NCBI GenBank assembly: GCA_964437365.1
Contig: CAYTGM010000025.1
Coordinates: forward strand, 21,269-85,268
Direction of reading: 5' to 3'
Length of the DNA stretch: 64,000 nucleotides
Source: CAYTGM01 sp964437365
GTDB taxonomy: Bacteria > Sumerlaeota > Sumerlaeia > SLMS01
The notes under the pieces are model-generated. The model saw only the letters and a program-made list of their open reading frames with translations, made no database searches and had not been told where the DNA came from. The position numbers and the translations under genes are program-made. Shown here piece after piece: positions 25,303 to 34,739 of this stretch; position 1 is the stretch's first letter, and every line of letters begins with the position of its first letter.

Positions 25303-26133
25303 TCAGCTGTTTTCTTCGGCTTCTTTTTTACTCTCTTCTTTGATCTTGTTTAGTTCTTTGCTTGAGAGGGAAATTTTAGATAGATCGTCGGCAATACTCT
25401 TAGTGATATAGACTTCTCTAATCTGTTCGTTGGCAAGAATCTCGTCGACCGTTCCAGAAACGAGAACGTTGCCTCCCGCCATCATATAGCTGCGATCTGT
25501 AATGTGCAACGTTTCACGGACGTTGTGATCGGTGATGAGGATACCGAGACCTCTTTTTTCGGCAAGCTCTCGGATGATTCCCTGTATATCTTCAACGGTG
25601 GGAGGATCGATTCCCGTGAAGGGCTCGTCGAGGAAGATGAACGTTGGGTTGGTTGTAAGAGCCCGGGCAATTTCCACGCGCCGCATCTCACCGCCGGAAA
25701 GACTGCTAGCCACCTGATGTTCCACATAGCCGATGCCAAGTTCATCAATGAGTCGATTGACAATCGGGCGAATCTCTTTCTTGGGATAGCCACGACCCTG
25801 GAGAACAGCCATGAGGTTCTCCCGGACGGTCATTCTCTTGAAAATGCTGGTTTGCTGGGGAAGATAGCTGATTCCCAGAAGAGCCCGTTTGTGGATCGGC
25901 AGGCTCGTAATTTCGCGATCGTTGAAGAACACCCGGCCTTCCGTGGGGTCGGTGAATCCGATCAGCATTCGGAATGAGGTGGTCTTACCCGCTCCATTTG
26001 GACCGAGAAGGCCAACTACCTCACCGGCTTTAACTTCGATGTTTATGCCATTCACGACTCGGTTTTCACCGTAGTTCTTGGCGAGGTTTTCGGCTTTCAG
26101 AACGGCGTCATGCTGAATTTCGGGCTGCATCAT
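25303..26133 (-). CDS. lptB: Lipopolysaccharide export ABC ATPase
   Basis: The 276-residue ATPase has Walker A GPNGAGKTTSFRML, Q-loop PQQTSIFKRM, signature LSGGEMRRVEIARAL, Walker B FIFLDEPFTGIDP and H-loop ITDHNVRETL. DHNVRETL and the LPQQTSIF stretch are LptB-typical. LptB drives LptFG to extract LPS from the inner membrane, which indicates a Gram-negative envelope. A charged C-terminal tail of about 25 residues extends past the usual end. No lptA, lptC or rpoN is adjacent, unlike in proteobacteria; the next gene is a carbamoyltransferase. Confidence 0.92.
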   Translation of the reverse strand: MMQPEIQHDAVLKAENLAKNYGENRVVNGINIEVKAGEVVGLLGPNGAGKTTSFRMLIGFTDPTEGRVFFNDREITSLPIHKRALLGISYLPQQTSIFKRMTVRENLMAVLQGRGYPKKEIRPIVNRLIDELGIGYVEHQVASSLSGGEMRRVEIARALTTNPTFIFLDEPFTGIDPPTVEDIQGIIRELAEKRGLGILITDHNVRETLHITDRSYMMAGGNVLVSGTVDEILANEQIREVYITKSIADDLSKISLSSKELNKIKEESKKEAEENS

Positions 26134-26346
26134 TTAATCTCTAAGATCCTAAAGCTTAAGTACGAAAAGTAAGGGAGCCGACAAGGGCCCACGGGCACAA
26201 GGAAAACACGCTCTTTGTGATGAAGTTCGAGAGACCGGGAAGAAAAAACAGTGGAATAGTGATTTGCTCTGTGGCTAGGGTACCGAGGAAAAACTCAGGG
26301 CACTTCACGCCTGTGACGTACAAAGTCGTCTATTTTGAGAGGTCAT

Positions 26347-28005
26347 ATGAATTCAGACAAACTGATGGACAATGCAGAAAACCCAGACTGGTATAAAGAT
26401 GCCATTTTCTATGAGGTGAGTGTCCGCGCCTTTAGTGATAGTAATGGTGATGGAATTGGAGATTTTCAGGGGCTCACAGAAAAGCTCCCTTACATAGAAG
26501 AACTTGGCGTCACATGCGTTTGGCTGCTGCCATATTATCCATCTCCTTTGAGAGATGATGGCTACGATATCGCTGATTATTACGGCATTAATCCCGACTA
26601 CGGAACGATCGCAGACCTCGAACACTTTATTGAGCAGGCTCACTTACGCGGGATACGTGTAATTGCTGATCTGGTCGTAAATCATACGTCGAGTGAGAAT
26701 CGATGGTTCCAGGAGGCCCGATCCAGCCCAGATTCTCCTTACCGGGACTATTATGTCTGGTCTGACGATCCGCAAAAGTACGATGGTGTGCGAATCATCT
26801 TTTGTGACACAGAGACATCGAACTGGTCTTTTGATCCTGTTGCAGGTCAACATTACTGGCATCGTTTCTTTTCACACCAGCCTGACTTGAACTACGACAA
26901 TCCGGCGGTCCAGAATGAAATGTTGCGCGTTGTTGATTTCTGGCTGTCAAAGGGACTCGATGGATTTCGAGTCGATGCGGTCCCTTACCTTTTTGAGCGA
27001 GAAGGAACCTCTTGTGAGAACCTCCCTGAGACCCATGAGTTTTGCAAGAAGTTGAGGGCCCATGTGGATAAGCATTTCCCAGGTACTTTGCTTCTCGCTG
27101 AAGCGAACCAGTGGCCGGAAGATGTTGTTCAGTATTTTGGTGAGGGGGATCAGTTTAACAGCTGTTTTAATTTTCCGATCATGCCGCGCATGTTCATGTC
27201 TATCAGGAAAGAAAACAGGCGGCCTATTGAAGATATTATTAAGAAGCTTCCAAAGATTCCCGAAGATTGTCAGTGGGTGACATTTCTCAGAAATCATGAT
27301 GAGCTTTCCTTGGAAATGGTTACCGATGAGGAACGCGATTACATGTATTCTGAATATGCAAGAGACCCTAGAATGAAGTTGAATCTGGGAATACGACGAA
27401 GACTGTTCCCTTTGATGGAGAACAACCGACGTGCGATAGAGTTGCTCCACAGCATGCTCATGACCCTTCCAGGAAGCCCCATACTTTATTACGGAGATGA
27501 AATAGGTATGGGTGATAATATTTTCCTTGGTGACCGCCAGGGATGTCGTACTCCCATGCAATGGACGGGTGACCGGAACGGCGGGTTCTCAAAGGCTGAC
27601 CCAAGTAGACTCTTTCTTCCACCGGTGATGGATCCTGTATATAACTATGAGGGTGTTAATGTTGAGGCAACTCAGAGGATACCATCGTCTTTTCTCAACT
27701 GGCTTAAGAAAGTTGTGTCCGTCAGGAAACGCTATAAGGCATTTGCCCGGGGAGAGATCTTTTTCCTGGAACCCGAAAACGAGGCGATCCTCGCCTATCT
27801 TCTTCGATACAATGGGCAAACGATGCTTGTGATTAACAACCTGTCTCAGGCGTCTCAATATGCTGAACTGGAGATGAAGGAATTCAATGGCTATACACCG
27901 ATCGACGTATTCAGCGGGAACCATTTCCCACGCATCGGAGAGTGGCCTTACCTTCTAACTCTGGGAGAGTACGGATTTTACTGGTTTGAGTTGAAAGCAA
28001 TTTGA
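26347..28005 (+). CDS. treS: Trehalose synthase (maltose alpha-D-glucosyltransferase)
   Basis: This is a 552-residue GH13 enzyme of the TreS type, interconverting maltose and trehalose. The conserved start DWYKDAIFYEVSVRAFSDSN, VNHTSSENRWFQEAR, and catalytic residues Asp210 (GFRVDAVPYL), Glu252 (LLLAEANQWPED) and Asp318 (FLRNHDEL) are all present, as is the GDRxGxRTPMQW-like GDRQGCRTPMQW. The ATG at 26347, preceded by GAGAGG, is preferred to the TTG four codons earlier. No maltokinase domain or gene is attached, unlike in GlgE-pathway organisms. It converges with otsA-otsB, so two trehalose routes lie side by side. Confidence 0.94.
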   Translation: MNSDKLMDNAENPDWYKDAIFYEVSVRAFSDSNGDGIGDFQGLTEKLPYIEELGVTCVWLLPYYPSPLRDDGYDIADYYGINPDYGTIADLEHFIEQAHLRGIRVIADLVVNHTSSENRWFQEARSSPDSPYRDYYVWSDDPQKYDGVRIIFCDTETSNWSFDPVAGQHYWHRFFSHQPDLNYDNPAVQNEMLRVVDFWLSKGLDGFRVDAVPYLFEREGTSCENLPETHEFCKKLRAHVDKHFPGTLLLAEANQWPEDVVQYFGEGDQFNSCFNFPIMPRMFMSIRKENRRPIEDIIKKLPKIPEDCQWVTFLRNHDELSLEMVTDEERDYMYSEYARDPRMKLNLGIRRRLFPLMENNRRAIELLHSMLMTLPGSPILYYGDEIGMGDNIFLGDRQGCRTPMQWTGDRNGGFSKADPSRLFLPPVMDPVYNYEGVNVEATQRIPSSFLNWLKKVVSVRKRYKAFARGEIFFLEPENEAILAYLLRYNGQTMLVINNLSQASQYAELEMKEFNGYTPIDVFSGNHFPRIGEWPYLLTLGEYGFYWFELKAI

Positions 28006-28039
28006 GGTGGTGGGGGAGGACCCGCCTCGTGCCTTTTTA
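28004..28039 (+). terminator. Terminator after treS
   Basis: GAGGTGG at 28004-28010 pairs with CCGCCTC at 28022-28028 (7 bp with one G-U pair), followed by GTGCCTTTTTAC. It overlaps the treS stop codon and lies directly against the end of the convergent otsA gene. Confidence 0.6.
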
Positions 28040-29470
28040 CTTTGTCTCAATCAATTTCCTCGATTGGTCAAGGAACTGTTTTACCCAACGATAGACATCA
28101 TTTCGTTTGATTTCACGTCGCAGCTTTTTCATATGAACTTTGCGCTCTTCTACCGGCATCTTCCAGGCATTGTAAATACAGTCGGCAATATGTTCTTCAT
28201 CATGTGGATTAACAATCATGGCTCCATTTTCGAGCTGTGATGCTGCTCCGGCAAATTCGCTCAGGATGAGCACGCCATTATCATCAACGCTGCAGGCGCA
28301 GTATTCTTTGCAGACGAGATTCATTCCATCTTTGATCGAAGTCACCAGACAAATTTCAGATGCTCTGTAGTATCCCAGCAGTTCTGTTTGTGGGACTGAC
28401 CGGAACATATAATGAATCGGTACCCATCCGCGAAAACCAAAGCGCCCATTGATTTCGCCCACAATGCCATCCAGTTTTTCTTTAAGAAGTTGATATTGTG
28501 GAACTTCCATTCGGCTGGGAACAACGATTTGAGCAAGTGCTATTTTACCATGGAGTTCAGGGTATTTTTCAAGAGCTCTTGCAAACGCGTAGAAACGTTC
28601 TGGAAGGCCCTTTGTGAAATCGAGGCGATCAACGCCGACGATGACCTGAACTTCGCCAATGTGTTCATGGATATACCATGCAGTATCCTGAACAGGCTGC
28701 GACTCTGCTCTACTTTTAAAGTCATCAAAATCTATACTGATAGGAACCGAGCAGACTCTGATATAGCGATTCTCCATCATCAAGTGAGTGATATTTTTTT
28801 GTGTGGTGATGGTTACATCCGGAACAAACTGTCGAATGCAGTTAGAAAAGTTCCTCATGTCACGCTGGGTTTGAAAGCCGATCAGATCGTAGGAAAGAAA
28901 GGCTCGGAGTAACTCTTTTCGCCATGGGAGGCGGCGGAATATATCAGGGGGAGGGAAGGGGATGTGTAGAAAAAACGTCAGTTGAGACTTCGTTCCCATC
29001 TCCCGGATCATTTGTCCTACCATAATTAATTGATAATCATGAACCCAGACTGTCTGGTCTTCTTCTATTTTTTCTTTAAGAGTTTCTGCAAAGAGTCTGT
29101 TTGATTCTTTATACGCCTCCCATTTGCCCTGCTCAAATGTGCAGCTTTCAAACAGGTCATGGAACAAGGGCCAAACGGTTTCATTTGAAAAACCATAGTA
29201 GAAGAGATCGACCAGTTCAGGGGAGAGGTCTACTCCATGAAACTCACATCCGAGCTCATCGCCGATCTTCCCGAGTAATTCGTCAACCGGTGCATCACCT
29301 GCGTCTCCTGGCCAGCCTATCCACGATCCACCATATTGCTTTAGCACAGGCTTCAGCGCTGTGACAAGTCCGCCCGAGCCTGCTTTAATATTCCAGTTTC
29401 CGTCTTCTTCCTTATTGATAACAATTGGTAATCTATTTGAGACGATCAAGAGCTTATGATCTTTAGACAT
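28037..29470 (-). CDS. otsA: Trehalose-6-phosphate synthase
   Basis: The 477-residue GT20 enzyme joins UDP-glucose (or another NDP-glucose) and glucose-6-phosphate. The N-terminal LLIVSNRLPIVI and AGSGGLVTALKP (with the phosphate-binding GG), WVHDYQL, and the C-terminal GVDRLDFTKGLPERFYAF and TSIKDGMNLVCKEY motifs are family hallmarks. The ATG at 29470, with GGAAGAACA just before it, overlaps the otsB stop by 8 bases, so translation is coupled. The frame is open further upstream only within otsB. Confidence 0.96.
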   Translation of the reverse strand: MSKDHKLLIVSNRLPIVINKEEDGNWNIKAGSGGLVTALKPVLKQYGGSWIGWPGDAGDAPVDELLGKIGDELGCEFHGVDLSPELVDLFYYGFSNETVWPLFHDLFESCTFEQGKWEAYKESNRLFAETLKEKIEEDQTVWVHDYQLIMVGQMIREMGTKSQLTFFLHIPFPPPDIFRRLPWRKELLRAFLSYDLIGFQTQRDMRNFSNCIRQFVPDVTITTQKNITHLMMENRYIRVCSVPISIDFDDFKSRAESQPVQDTAWYIHEHIGEVQVIVGVDRLDFTKGLPERFYAFARALEKYPELHGKIALAQIVVPSRMEVPQYQLLKEKLDGIVGEINGRFGFRGWVPIHYMFRSVPQTELLGYYRASEICLVTSIKDGMNLVCKEYCACSVDDNGVLILSEFAGAASQLENGAMIVNPHDEEHIADCIYNAWKMPVEERKVHMKKLRREIKRNDVYRWVKQFLDQSRKLIETK

Positions 29471-30302
29471 TGTTCTTCCTTTGTATAGCCGTATTCCAGG
29501 TATCGAGAAATTGGACAACCCCTTCAGGCTTAATTGCTATATCTGCAAGAGTCTCTCTTGGCTGGACCTCAACAAATACGGAAAGGCCCTTTCCCTTAAG
29601 TGCACGGAAGCCATTCTCATCGGTTCGATCGTCGCCAAGGAAGGCAACCGGGATGTCATTAGTCTTTAGACTTTTCAGGAGCGCTTCGATAGCATCACCT
29701 TTTGAGCGAGACGGCACATGAAGCTCTAAGCCTCCATTGAATTCAACAATTTCAAGTTCATGTTCACTCAAAATCTCTTCCCAGGCTTTAGAAACGGTCT
29801 CATGTATATCATGCTGAGCCTGTTCGGGTAAGCCTCGCCAGTGCACGGTGACACAACCGGCCTTGGTTTCCAGGCGACCTTCTGGAACGAGCGGTTCAGC
29901 GAGCTCTTTTCCTTTTGAGAGACCTTCCTGGTTTTTTTCAGTAATGCCGAAGTGAGAGATCTCTCCGGTGGGCGAGCGATATTCCCGTCCGTGGCAGCCC
30001 CACACCTCAATGCTGTCTGTGAGCCCAAGAAGCTTCAGGGCATCGTTCGCCTCTCGGCCCGTAACGATTACCACGCGATGCCGACTTGATGAAGAGAGAA
30101 TATTCTGAATCGCTTCTTTGACTCCCGGAGCCGGGAATGCCTTGTGCCGGTCCTCAACAAAAGGGGCCAGGGTTCCATCGTAATCCAGCAAGAGCAAAGA
30201 GCCATCGGCTTTTCTCAGATTGTCGAAGAAAGAGGATGCGATCTGAGAGCTGTTCAGGTCTGTAACGGTATCTAAATTCTTAGGTTTGATAGAGTTTTCC
30301 AT
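29463..30302 (-). CDS. otsB: Trehalose-6-phosphate phosphatase
   Basis: The 279-residue HAD-superfamily phosphatase has LLLLDYDGTLAPF (nucleophile DxD motif) near residue 38, VIVTGREANDAL, the CHGREYRSPTG substrate segment and AFLGDDRTDENGFRAL (acidic HAD motif). It removes phosphate from OtsA's product to give trehalose. It is the first gene of the otsB-otsA pair and overlaps otsA. Confidence 0.95.
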   Translation of the reverse strand: MENSIKPKNLDTVTDLNSSQIASSFFDNLRKADGSLLLLDYDGTLAPFVEDRHKAFPAPGVKEAIQNILSSSSRHRVVIVTGREANDALKLLGLTDSIEVWGCHGREYRSPTGEISHFGITEKNQEGLSKGKELAEPLVPEGRLETKAGCVTVHWRGLPEQAQHDIHETVSKAWEEILSEHELEIVEFNGGLELHVPSRSKGDAIEALLKSLKTNDIPVAFLGDDRTDENGFRALKGKGLSVFVEVQPRETLADIAIKPEGVVQFLDTWNTAIQRKNNV

Positions 30303-30514
30303 GGATAATTAATGTAAGACACAGTTGTTATGCAACAGTTTCAGGGTATACAAGTAGTGGGTTCACTTGCAACCCTGATTTTCTATCAGCCCTATGACCG
30401 TTTTGATTTAATTCAATAAAGGGATGTATTTGAAGCGGTCTTACTCTCTGGCAAAAGTCGTGAACGATGCCTTGTGTTGAGGCAATGTATAGACAGAATG
30501 CACAAGAGAGTCGT

Positions 30515-30558
30515 AAAAACAAATACCTGCTCTACCAAATAATCTGTAGAGCAGGTAT
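30515..30558 (-). terminator. Terminator after the arginine deiminase gene
   Basis: A perfect 13-bp stem, 30523-30535 with 30546-30558 (ATACCTGCTCTAC and its complement), has a 10-base loop. On the minus strand it is followed by TTTGTTTTTAC. It lies 28 bases after the stop codon of the deiminase gene. Confidence 0.88.
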
Positions 30559-30585
30559 AATACTTCTTGTTATTGTGAGAGGGGC

Positions 30586-32277
30586 TCAGTTCCCTTCAGT
30601 CCACCAGTTAGGCTCGAAGCCTTCTCGGGCAACATTCGTTGCGCAGTGGACGTTCCCCGACCATTTGTGGTACTGGCGATCATCAACGAAGTGAATCTCG
30701 ATGCCGGAGTCACTGAATTCTCTCCGCATATAATTTTGTAGCTGGTCTACACCATCGACTATCGGTCCCGCAGGATCTGCCATGACAAGATGGCCGTTAA
30801 TGAAGAGCGCATTGATCATGTTCGGAAAGATTGTCGTCTTTGTCTCTGATTGAAGGAAGGGTACACGAATGATCTCAGCATCGCTGATCTGAAATTCTGT
30901 CTTGATTGTTTCTATCAGCGGTTCGATTCGCTCCTCCTGCAACTTCTCTGCATAGGCCATCAGTTCTTCGTCATCCAGGAGGGCTTTGACTGTTACCTTC
31001 TCGTAACGTTTCAGAAAACCATAGTCTTTAAAAGGATCAAGAATCTCGAGGTCTCCGTAACCTGCTTCGTCCCACTCTTTCAGCAGCTTGACCATGAGAG
31101 TATTGTCCGGAACCATGACTTTAAAGGTTCCATCTGGAAGTGGAACGATACCAACTGTTTCGTCAACATGCTTGATAAGGAGCCAACCCACGTCGAGAGG
31201 TATGGCGGGTGCCTGGACTCCTTGAGCTTCCAGCATGGAGACCACTTCGGGGTTCAGGGAATCTTCTCCGTCTATACCGTAAAAAACTCGACCTCGCGGG
31301 TGGTCGGGCAGTGGGGGGGTTACATCCAGGTTACCATACCAGTCGAGCCACTCTTTTCCCCCGTTTCCCTGACCAAACTCCCGGCGAAATTCACCGCATT
31401 CGATCCATCCAAAGTCGGGACCAAGCATTCCCTCTTTTGCATAATTATCCAGAGGTTTATTTCTGTTTGCCTTCATGACGACGTTCATCCGGACACCTGG
31501 CATTTCTGTATACCCGATCTCCATCGTGTCCTGAAGCCAGATGTTGTGTGCTGGATAACCATTTTCCTCTTCTGGAGGTACCACAACAAGATCAGCATCT
31601 GCTTCTGGGGCGATCTCAGTCAGCTGTTCGATTAGCTTCTCATTCCTCCCCGGGAAATCACGCACATAAATTTTCTTTCCAGGAGCTGAGTTTGACAAAA
31701 GAAGAAAGGGTGCCACTCTTAGTCTAACGGTATCTTCTGAAGTTGTCCCATCTGCAAATTCTGCCATTAAGGTAACATCGGCAAACCCCATCCACTCAGC
31801 ATGAGCAAAGTTTCTGGCTTCGATCCAGAGGGTCAATGTGTCGCCTCCAGCGAAAGAAGGAGCGACATTAGGTCCATAACCAAGTTCAAGGGAAATGGGA
31901 AGGCCCTCTCCATTGTCGGCGAATATACGAACGTTGTCGACGGCATCTTCATTTACTTTCACGTGAAGCGAGATGGCGTTGTCTATACCAGAAACATTAA
32001 TTCGAGCGAGATCCTTGAGGTCTTCTTTTCCGTTGATCAGTGAATCATAATTATCGGGTTCTCCAGTATCCAGGTCACTGTCACAATTATTCAAGAAAAG
32101 GGCGCCTCTTTCTTTTGTCCAGCGCTCTTCATTAGCCTCGTCTAATTCGGGATTAATGATCCCATCCCTATCAACATCTGTTGTGAGACTTACTTCTGCC
32201 TGCAAAGGCATGCATGGTAAGACGAGGCATAGACCTGGCAGAAGTATATTTTTTTTGAGCGAATGAGGGGTATTCAT
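30586..32277 (-). CDS. Secreted peptidyl-arginine deiminase (PAD, animal-type)
   Basis: The start is ATG 32277 with AAGGAGAAACGG upstream. It gives 563 residues with a Sec signal peptide ending at LQA (about 27). DVDRDGIINPELDE then GALFLNNCDSD (34-67) match the calcium-binding PAD middle domain. The catalytic domain keeps the PAD residues in vertebrate-like context: Asp250 in NIWLQDTMEIGY, His370 and Asp372 in WLLIKHVDETV, and Cys545 in SGNVHCATNV. GPDFGWI, YGNLDVTPPLP and FPNMINALFI also match. PADs turn protein arginine into citrulline in a Ca-dependent way. This one lacks the PAD N-terminal domain and is exported. It is divergent from the N-carbamoylputrescine amidase gene, 187 bases apart. 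Confidence 0.93.
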   Translation of the reverse strand: MNTPHSLKKNILLPGLCLVLPCMPLQAEVSLTTDVDRDGIINPELDEANEERWTKERGALFLNNCDSDLDTGEPDNYDSLINGKEDLKDLARINVSGIDNAISLHVKVNEDAVDNVRIFADNGEGLPISLELGYGPNVAPSFAGGDTLTLWIEARNFAHAEWMGFADVTLMAEFADGTTSEDTVRLRVAPFLLLSNSAPGKKIYVRDFPGRNEKLIEQLTEIAPEADADLVVVPPEEENGYPAHNIWLQDTMEIGYTEMPGVRMNVVMKANRNKPLDNYAKEGMLGPDFGWIECGEFRREFGQGNGGKEWLDWYGNLDVTPPLPDHPRGRVFYGIDGEDSLNPEVVSMLEAQGVQAPAIPLDVGWLLIKHVDETVGIVPLPDGTFKVMVPDNTLMVKLLKEWDEAGYGDLEILDPFKDYGFLKRYEKVTVKALLDDEELMAYAEKLQEERIEPLIETIKTEFQISDAEIIRVPFLQSETKTTIFPNMINALFINGHLVMADPAGPIVDGVDQLQNYMRREFSDSGIEIHFVDDRQYHKWSGNVHCATNVAREGFEPNWWTEGN

Positions 32278-32464
32278 CCGTTTCTCCTTGGCGACGGCGG
32301 GCACTCGTGGAAAAAGGCCGCTGATGTGTTTGTGGTTGTTACATACAACAACTACAATTCGGGTGAGAATCCACAGGCAGGCTGGAGAGCGCAAGGATTT
32401 CTCCTTCCCGTTTCAGTCATGGAAATGACAATTTAAGAACACCTTATCATGGAGACGTTAAAAC

Positions 32465-33346
32465 ATGTCGAAACTCAAAGTCGGAATTGTTCAGCAAGCT
32501 TGTTCAGATAACCGAGGCGAGAATGTCAAGAAGCTGAAAGCCGGAATCAAAGAGGCCGCTGAGAAAGGGGCTGAACTTGTTATCCTGCAGGAACTGCACA
32601 ACAGTCCTTACTTCTGTCAGATAGAAAGCGACGACTATTTCGAACTCGCAGAAAAGATTCCCGGTCCGTCCACTGAGGAGTTTGGGAAGGTCGCAAAGGA
32701 ACTTGGTATAGTCATCGTTATTTCTCTTTTCGAGAAGCGCGCACCAGGCCTTTATCATAATACGGCTGTCGTACTTGAGAAAGATGGCTCTGTAGCTGGT
32801 ATATACAGGAAAGCACATATACCTGATGACCCAGGATACTATGAGAAGTTCTATTTTACTCCGGGAGATACAGGGATTAAGCCGATTGAGACAAGTGTTG
32901 GCAAACTTGGTGTTCTAGTCTGCTGGGATCAGTGGTATCCCGAGGCAGCTCGCCTCATGGCTCTTGGTGGTGCGGATATGCTGATCTATCCAACTGCAAT
33001 TGGTTATAAGCCAGAGGACCCAGAGGATGAGCACATCAGGCAGGTTGAAGCCTGGAAGACGGTTCAGCGTGGTCATGCGGTGGCTAATTGTATTCCTGTG
33101 ATTGCTGTTAATCGAACAGGTTATGAACCTGCACCGAGTGATGATCGAGAAGGGATGCAATTCTGGGGTGAGAGTTTCATCTGTGGGTCACAGGGCGAAT
33201 ACCTGGTAAAAGCAGATGATAAAGAACAGGTTCTTGTTGTTGAGCTGGATAAAGACCACATTGATCTTGTGAGGCGTGCCTGGCCCTTCCTGCGTGATCG
33301 TCGTATAGATTACTATGATGAATTGACAAAGAGATTCCGCGACTAA
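32465..33346 (+). CDS. aguB: N-carbamoylputrescine amidase
   Basis: The 293-residue nitrilase-superfamily enzyme has the catalytic triad Glu43 (VILQELHNSPYF), Lys116 (YRKAHIPDDPGYYEKFYF) and Cys153 (GVLVCWDQWYPEAAR). The YRKAHIPDDPGYYEKFYFTPGD and WDQWYPEAARLMAL segments are those of N-carbamoylputrescine amidase, which yields putrescine, CO2 and ammonia in the agmatine route. The usual partner, agmatine deiminase (aguA), is not adjacent. Instead a secreted PAD is divergent and a GABA transaminase converges downstream. The gene has its own terminator. Confidence 0.93.
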   Translation: MSKLKVGIVQQACSDNRGENVKKLKAGIKEAAEKGAELVILQELHNSPYFCQIESDDYFELAEKIPGPSTEEFGKVAKELGIVIVISLFEKRAPGLYHNTAVVLEKDGSVAGIYRKAHIPDDPGYYEKFYFTPGDTGIKPIETSVGKLGVLVCWDQWYPEAARLMALGGADMLIYPTAIGYKPEDPEDEHIRQVEAWKTVQRGHAVANCIPVIAVNRTGYEPAPSDDREGMQFWGESFICGSQGEYLVKADDKEQVLVVELDKDHIDLVRRAWPFLRDRRIDYYDELTKRFRD

Positions 33347-33378
33347 GTGTTCTCTTTTAAATGTATCTGGATGTTAGA

Positions 33379-33418
33379 AAGCCGGGAGAGCAGTAATGCT
33401 TCCCGGCTTCTTTTATTT
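33379..33418 (+). terminator. Terminator after aguB
   Basis: AAGCCGGGA (33379-33387) pairs with TCCCGGCTT (33401-33409), followed by CTTTTATTT. It lies between convergent genes and starts 33 bases after the aguB stop. Confidence 0.85.
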
Positions 33419-33440
33419 CCAGTTGCTTGTAACGCGAGCC

Positions 33441-34739
33441 TTAGACTTCAGAGAGTACTTCCTGAAGAATGTTGAGTGCTTTCTCCAGATCCTCGTCTGA
33501 AATGACCAATGGCATCAGGGTACGAATGACGTTCCCGCTGGCACTCATGATGAGCAGACCTTTTGAGAGAGCGGCTTTGCTGATTGCTGCGGTTTTTGCA
33601 GCGTCGGGTTTGCCTGACTTGCCATCGATGATTTCCAGACAACACATCGCGCCGAGACCGCGAGCGTCTCCGACAAAGTCGTAAGTTTCAAAGAACTCCT
33701 TAAACCTCGTCATGACTCGTTCACCGATCTCGTTGGCACGATCACAAAGTTTTTCTTCTTCGATGATATCGAGGACTGCATTACCAGCAGCACAGGAAAC
33801 GGGGTTTCCACCGTAGGTACCACCGATGCCTCCTACTTGAGGCGCATCCATGATTTCTGCTCGCGCTGTTACTCCACTGAGAACCATTCCACCAGCGATC
33901 GATTTGGCCATTGCGATCATGTCTGGTTCGAGTTCATAGCGCTCGATGGCGAAGAGTGAACCACAGCGTGCGAAACCAGACTGAACTTCATCTGCGATGA
34001 ACACGATCCCATTCTCTTTGCAACGTTCGTATAGAATACGCGCGGCAACACAATGGAGTGGTCTGAAGCCTCCTTCTCCAAGAACAGGTTCTACCATGAC
34101 ACAAGCGACGTTTTCTGGCTCAATATGGTAGGCAAAAAGATTGTCCAGAGCTTTGTTTGCTGCCTTGGCCACTTCTTCGTCCGACATCTCACGAGCGGTG
34201 GCAAAGAAAGGCATATACGGAAGTCGATATACTTCAGGGGCAAAGGGGCCAAACCCAGCGGAATAAGGCTTCACTTTACCTGTTAAGGTCATCCCCAGGA
34301 GTGTACGGCCATGGAATCCACGCTCGAATCCAACAACTCCCTGCCTATTCGTGTAGGAACGACAGATTTTGACGGCATTCTCACCAGCTTCAGCACCACT
34401 GTTGAAGAAGGCGGTCTTAACAGCTCCTTTAATCGGTGCCAGCTTATTGATTCTTTCCGCCAGCTCGACATACTCTTCATACATTACAACATGGAAGCAG
34501 GTGTGGAGGTACTTGTCAGCAACTGATTTGACAGCCTCGACAACCTTAGGATGGTTGTGCCCGACATTCAGTACACCGATTCCACCACAAAAATCAATAT
34601 ATTCCTTCCCATCGACATCCCACAGCTTTGCGCCTTGAGCTTTGGCGGCAAAAATCGGGGCCACATGGAAGGGACCTCTCGGAACGGCTTTTTCTCTTCG
34701 CTCTACCAGCTCTTTGTTTGAAATGCTTGAAACAGACAT
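33441..34739 (-). CDS. gabT: 4-aminobutyrate aminotransferase
   Basis: The 432-residue class III PLP aminotransferase has VDGKEYIDFCGGIGVLNVGH near the N terminus, FNSGAEAGENAVK (PLP phosphate site), Asp250 in FIADEVQSGFARCG (pyridine nitrogen) and Lys279 in IAMAKSIAGGMVLSG (Schiff base). The overall pattern is that of GABA:2-oxoglutarate transaminases such as GabT/PuuE. With aguB next door it suggests a path from arginine-derived putrescine to GABA and succinate semialdehyde, though the intermediate oxidase genes are not in the window. Confidence 0.9.
   Translation of the reverse strand: MSVSSISNKELVERREKAVPRGPFHVAPIFAAKAQGAKLWDVDGKEYIDFCGGIGVLNVGHNHPKVVEAVKSVADKYLHTCFHVVMYEEYVELAERINKLAPIKGAVKTAFFNSGAEAGENAVKICRSYTNRQGVVGFERGFHGRTLLGMTLTGKVKPYSAGFGPFAPEVYRLPYMPFFATAREMSDEEVAKAANKALDNLFAYHIEPENVACVMVEPVLGEGGFRPLHCVAARILYERCKENGIVFIADEVQSGFARCGSLFAIERYELEPDMIAMAKSIAGGMVLSGVTARAEIMDAPQVGGIGGTYGGNPVSCAAGNAVLDIIEEEKLCDRANEIGERVMTRFKEFFETYDFVGDARGLGAMCCLEIIDGKSGKPDAAKTAAISKAALSKGLLIMSASGNVIRTLMPLVISDEDLEKALNILQEVLSEV

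Noticed and set aside
26335..26346. Upstream TTG start for treS
   Set aside because: The ATG four codons downstream has GAGAGG at proper spacing and matches the usual short TreS leader.
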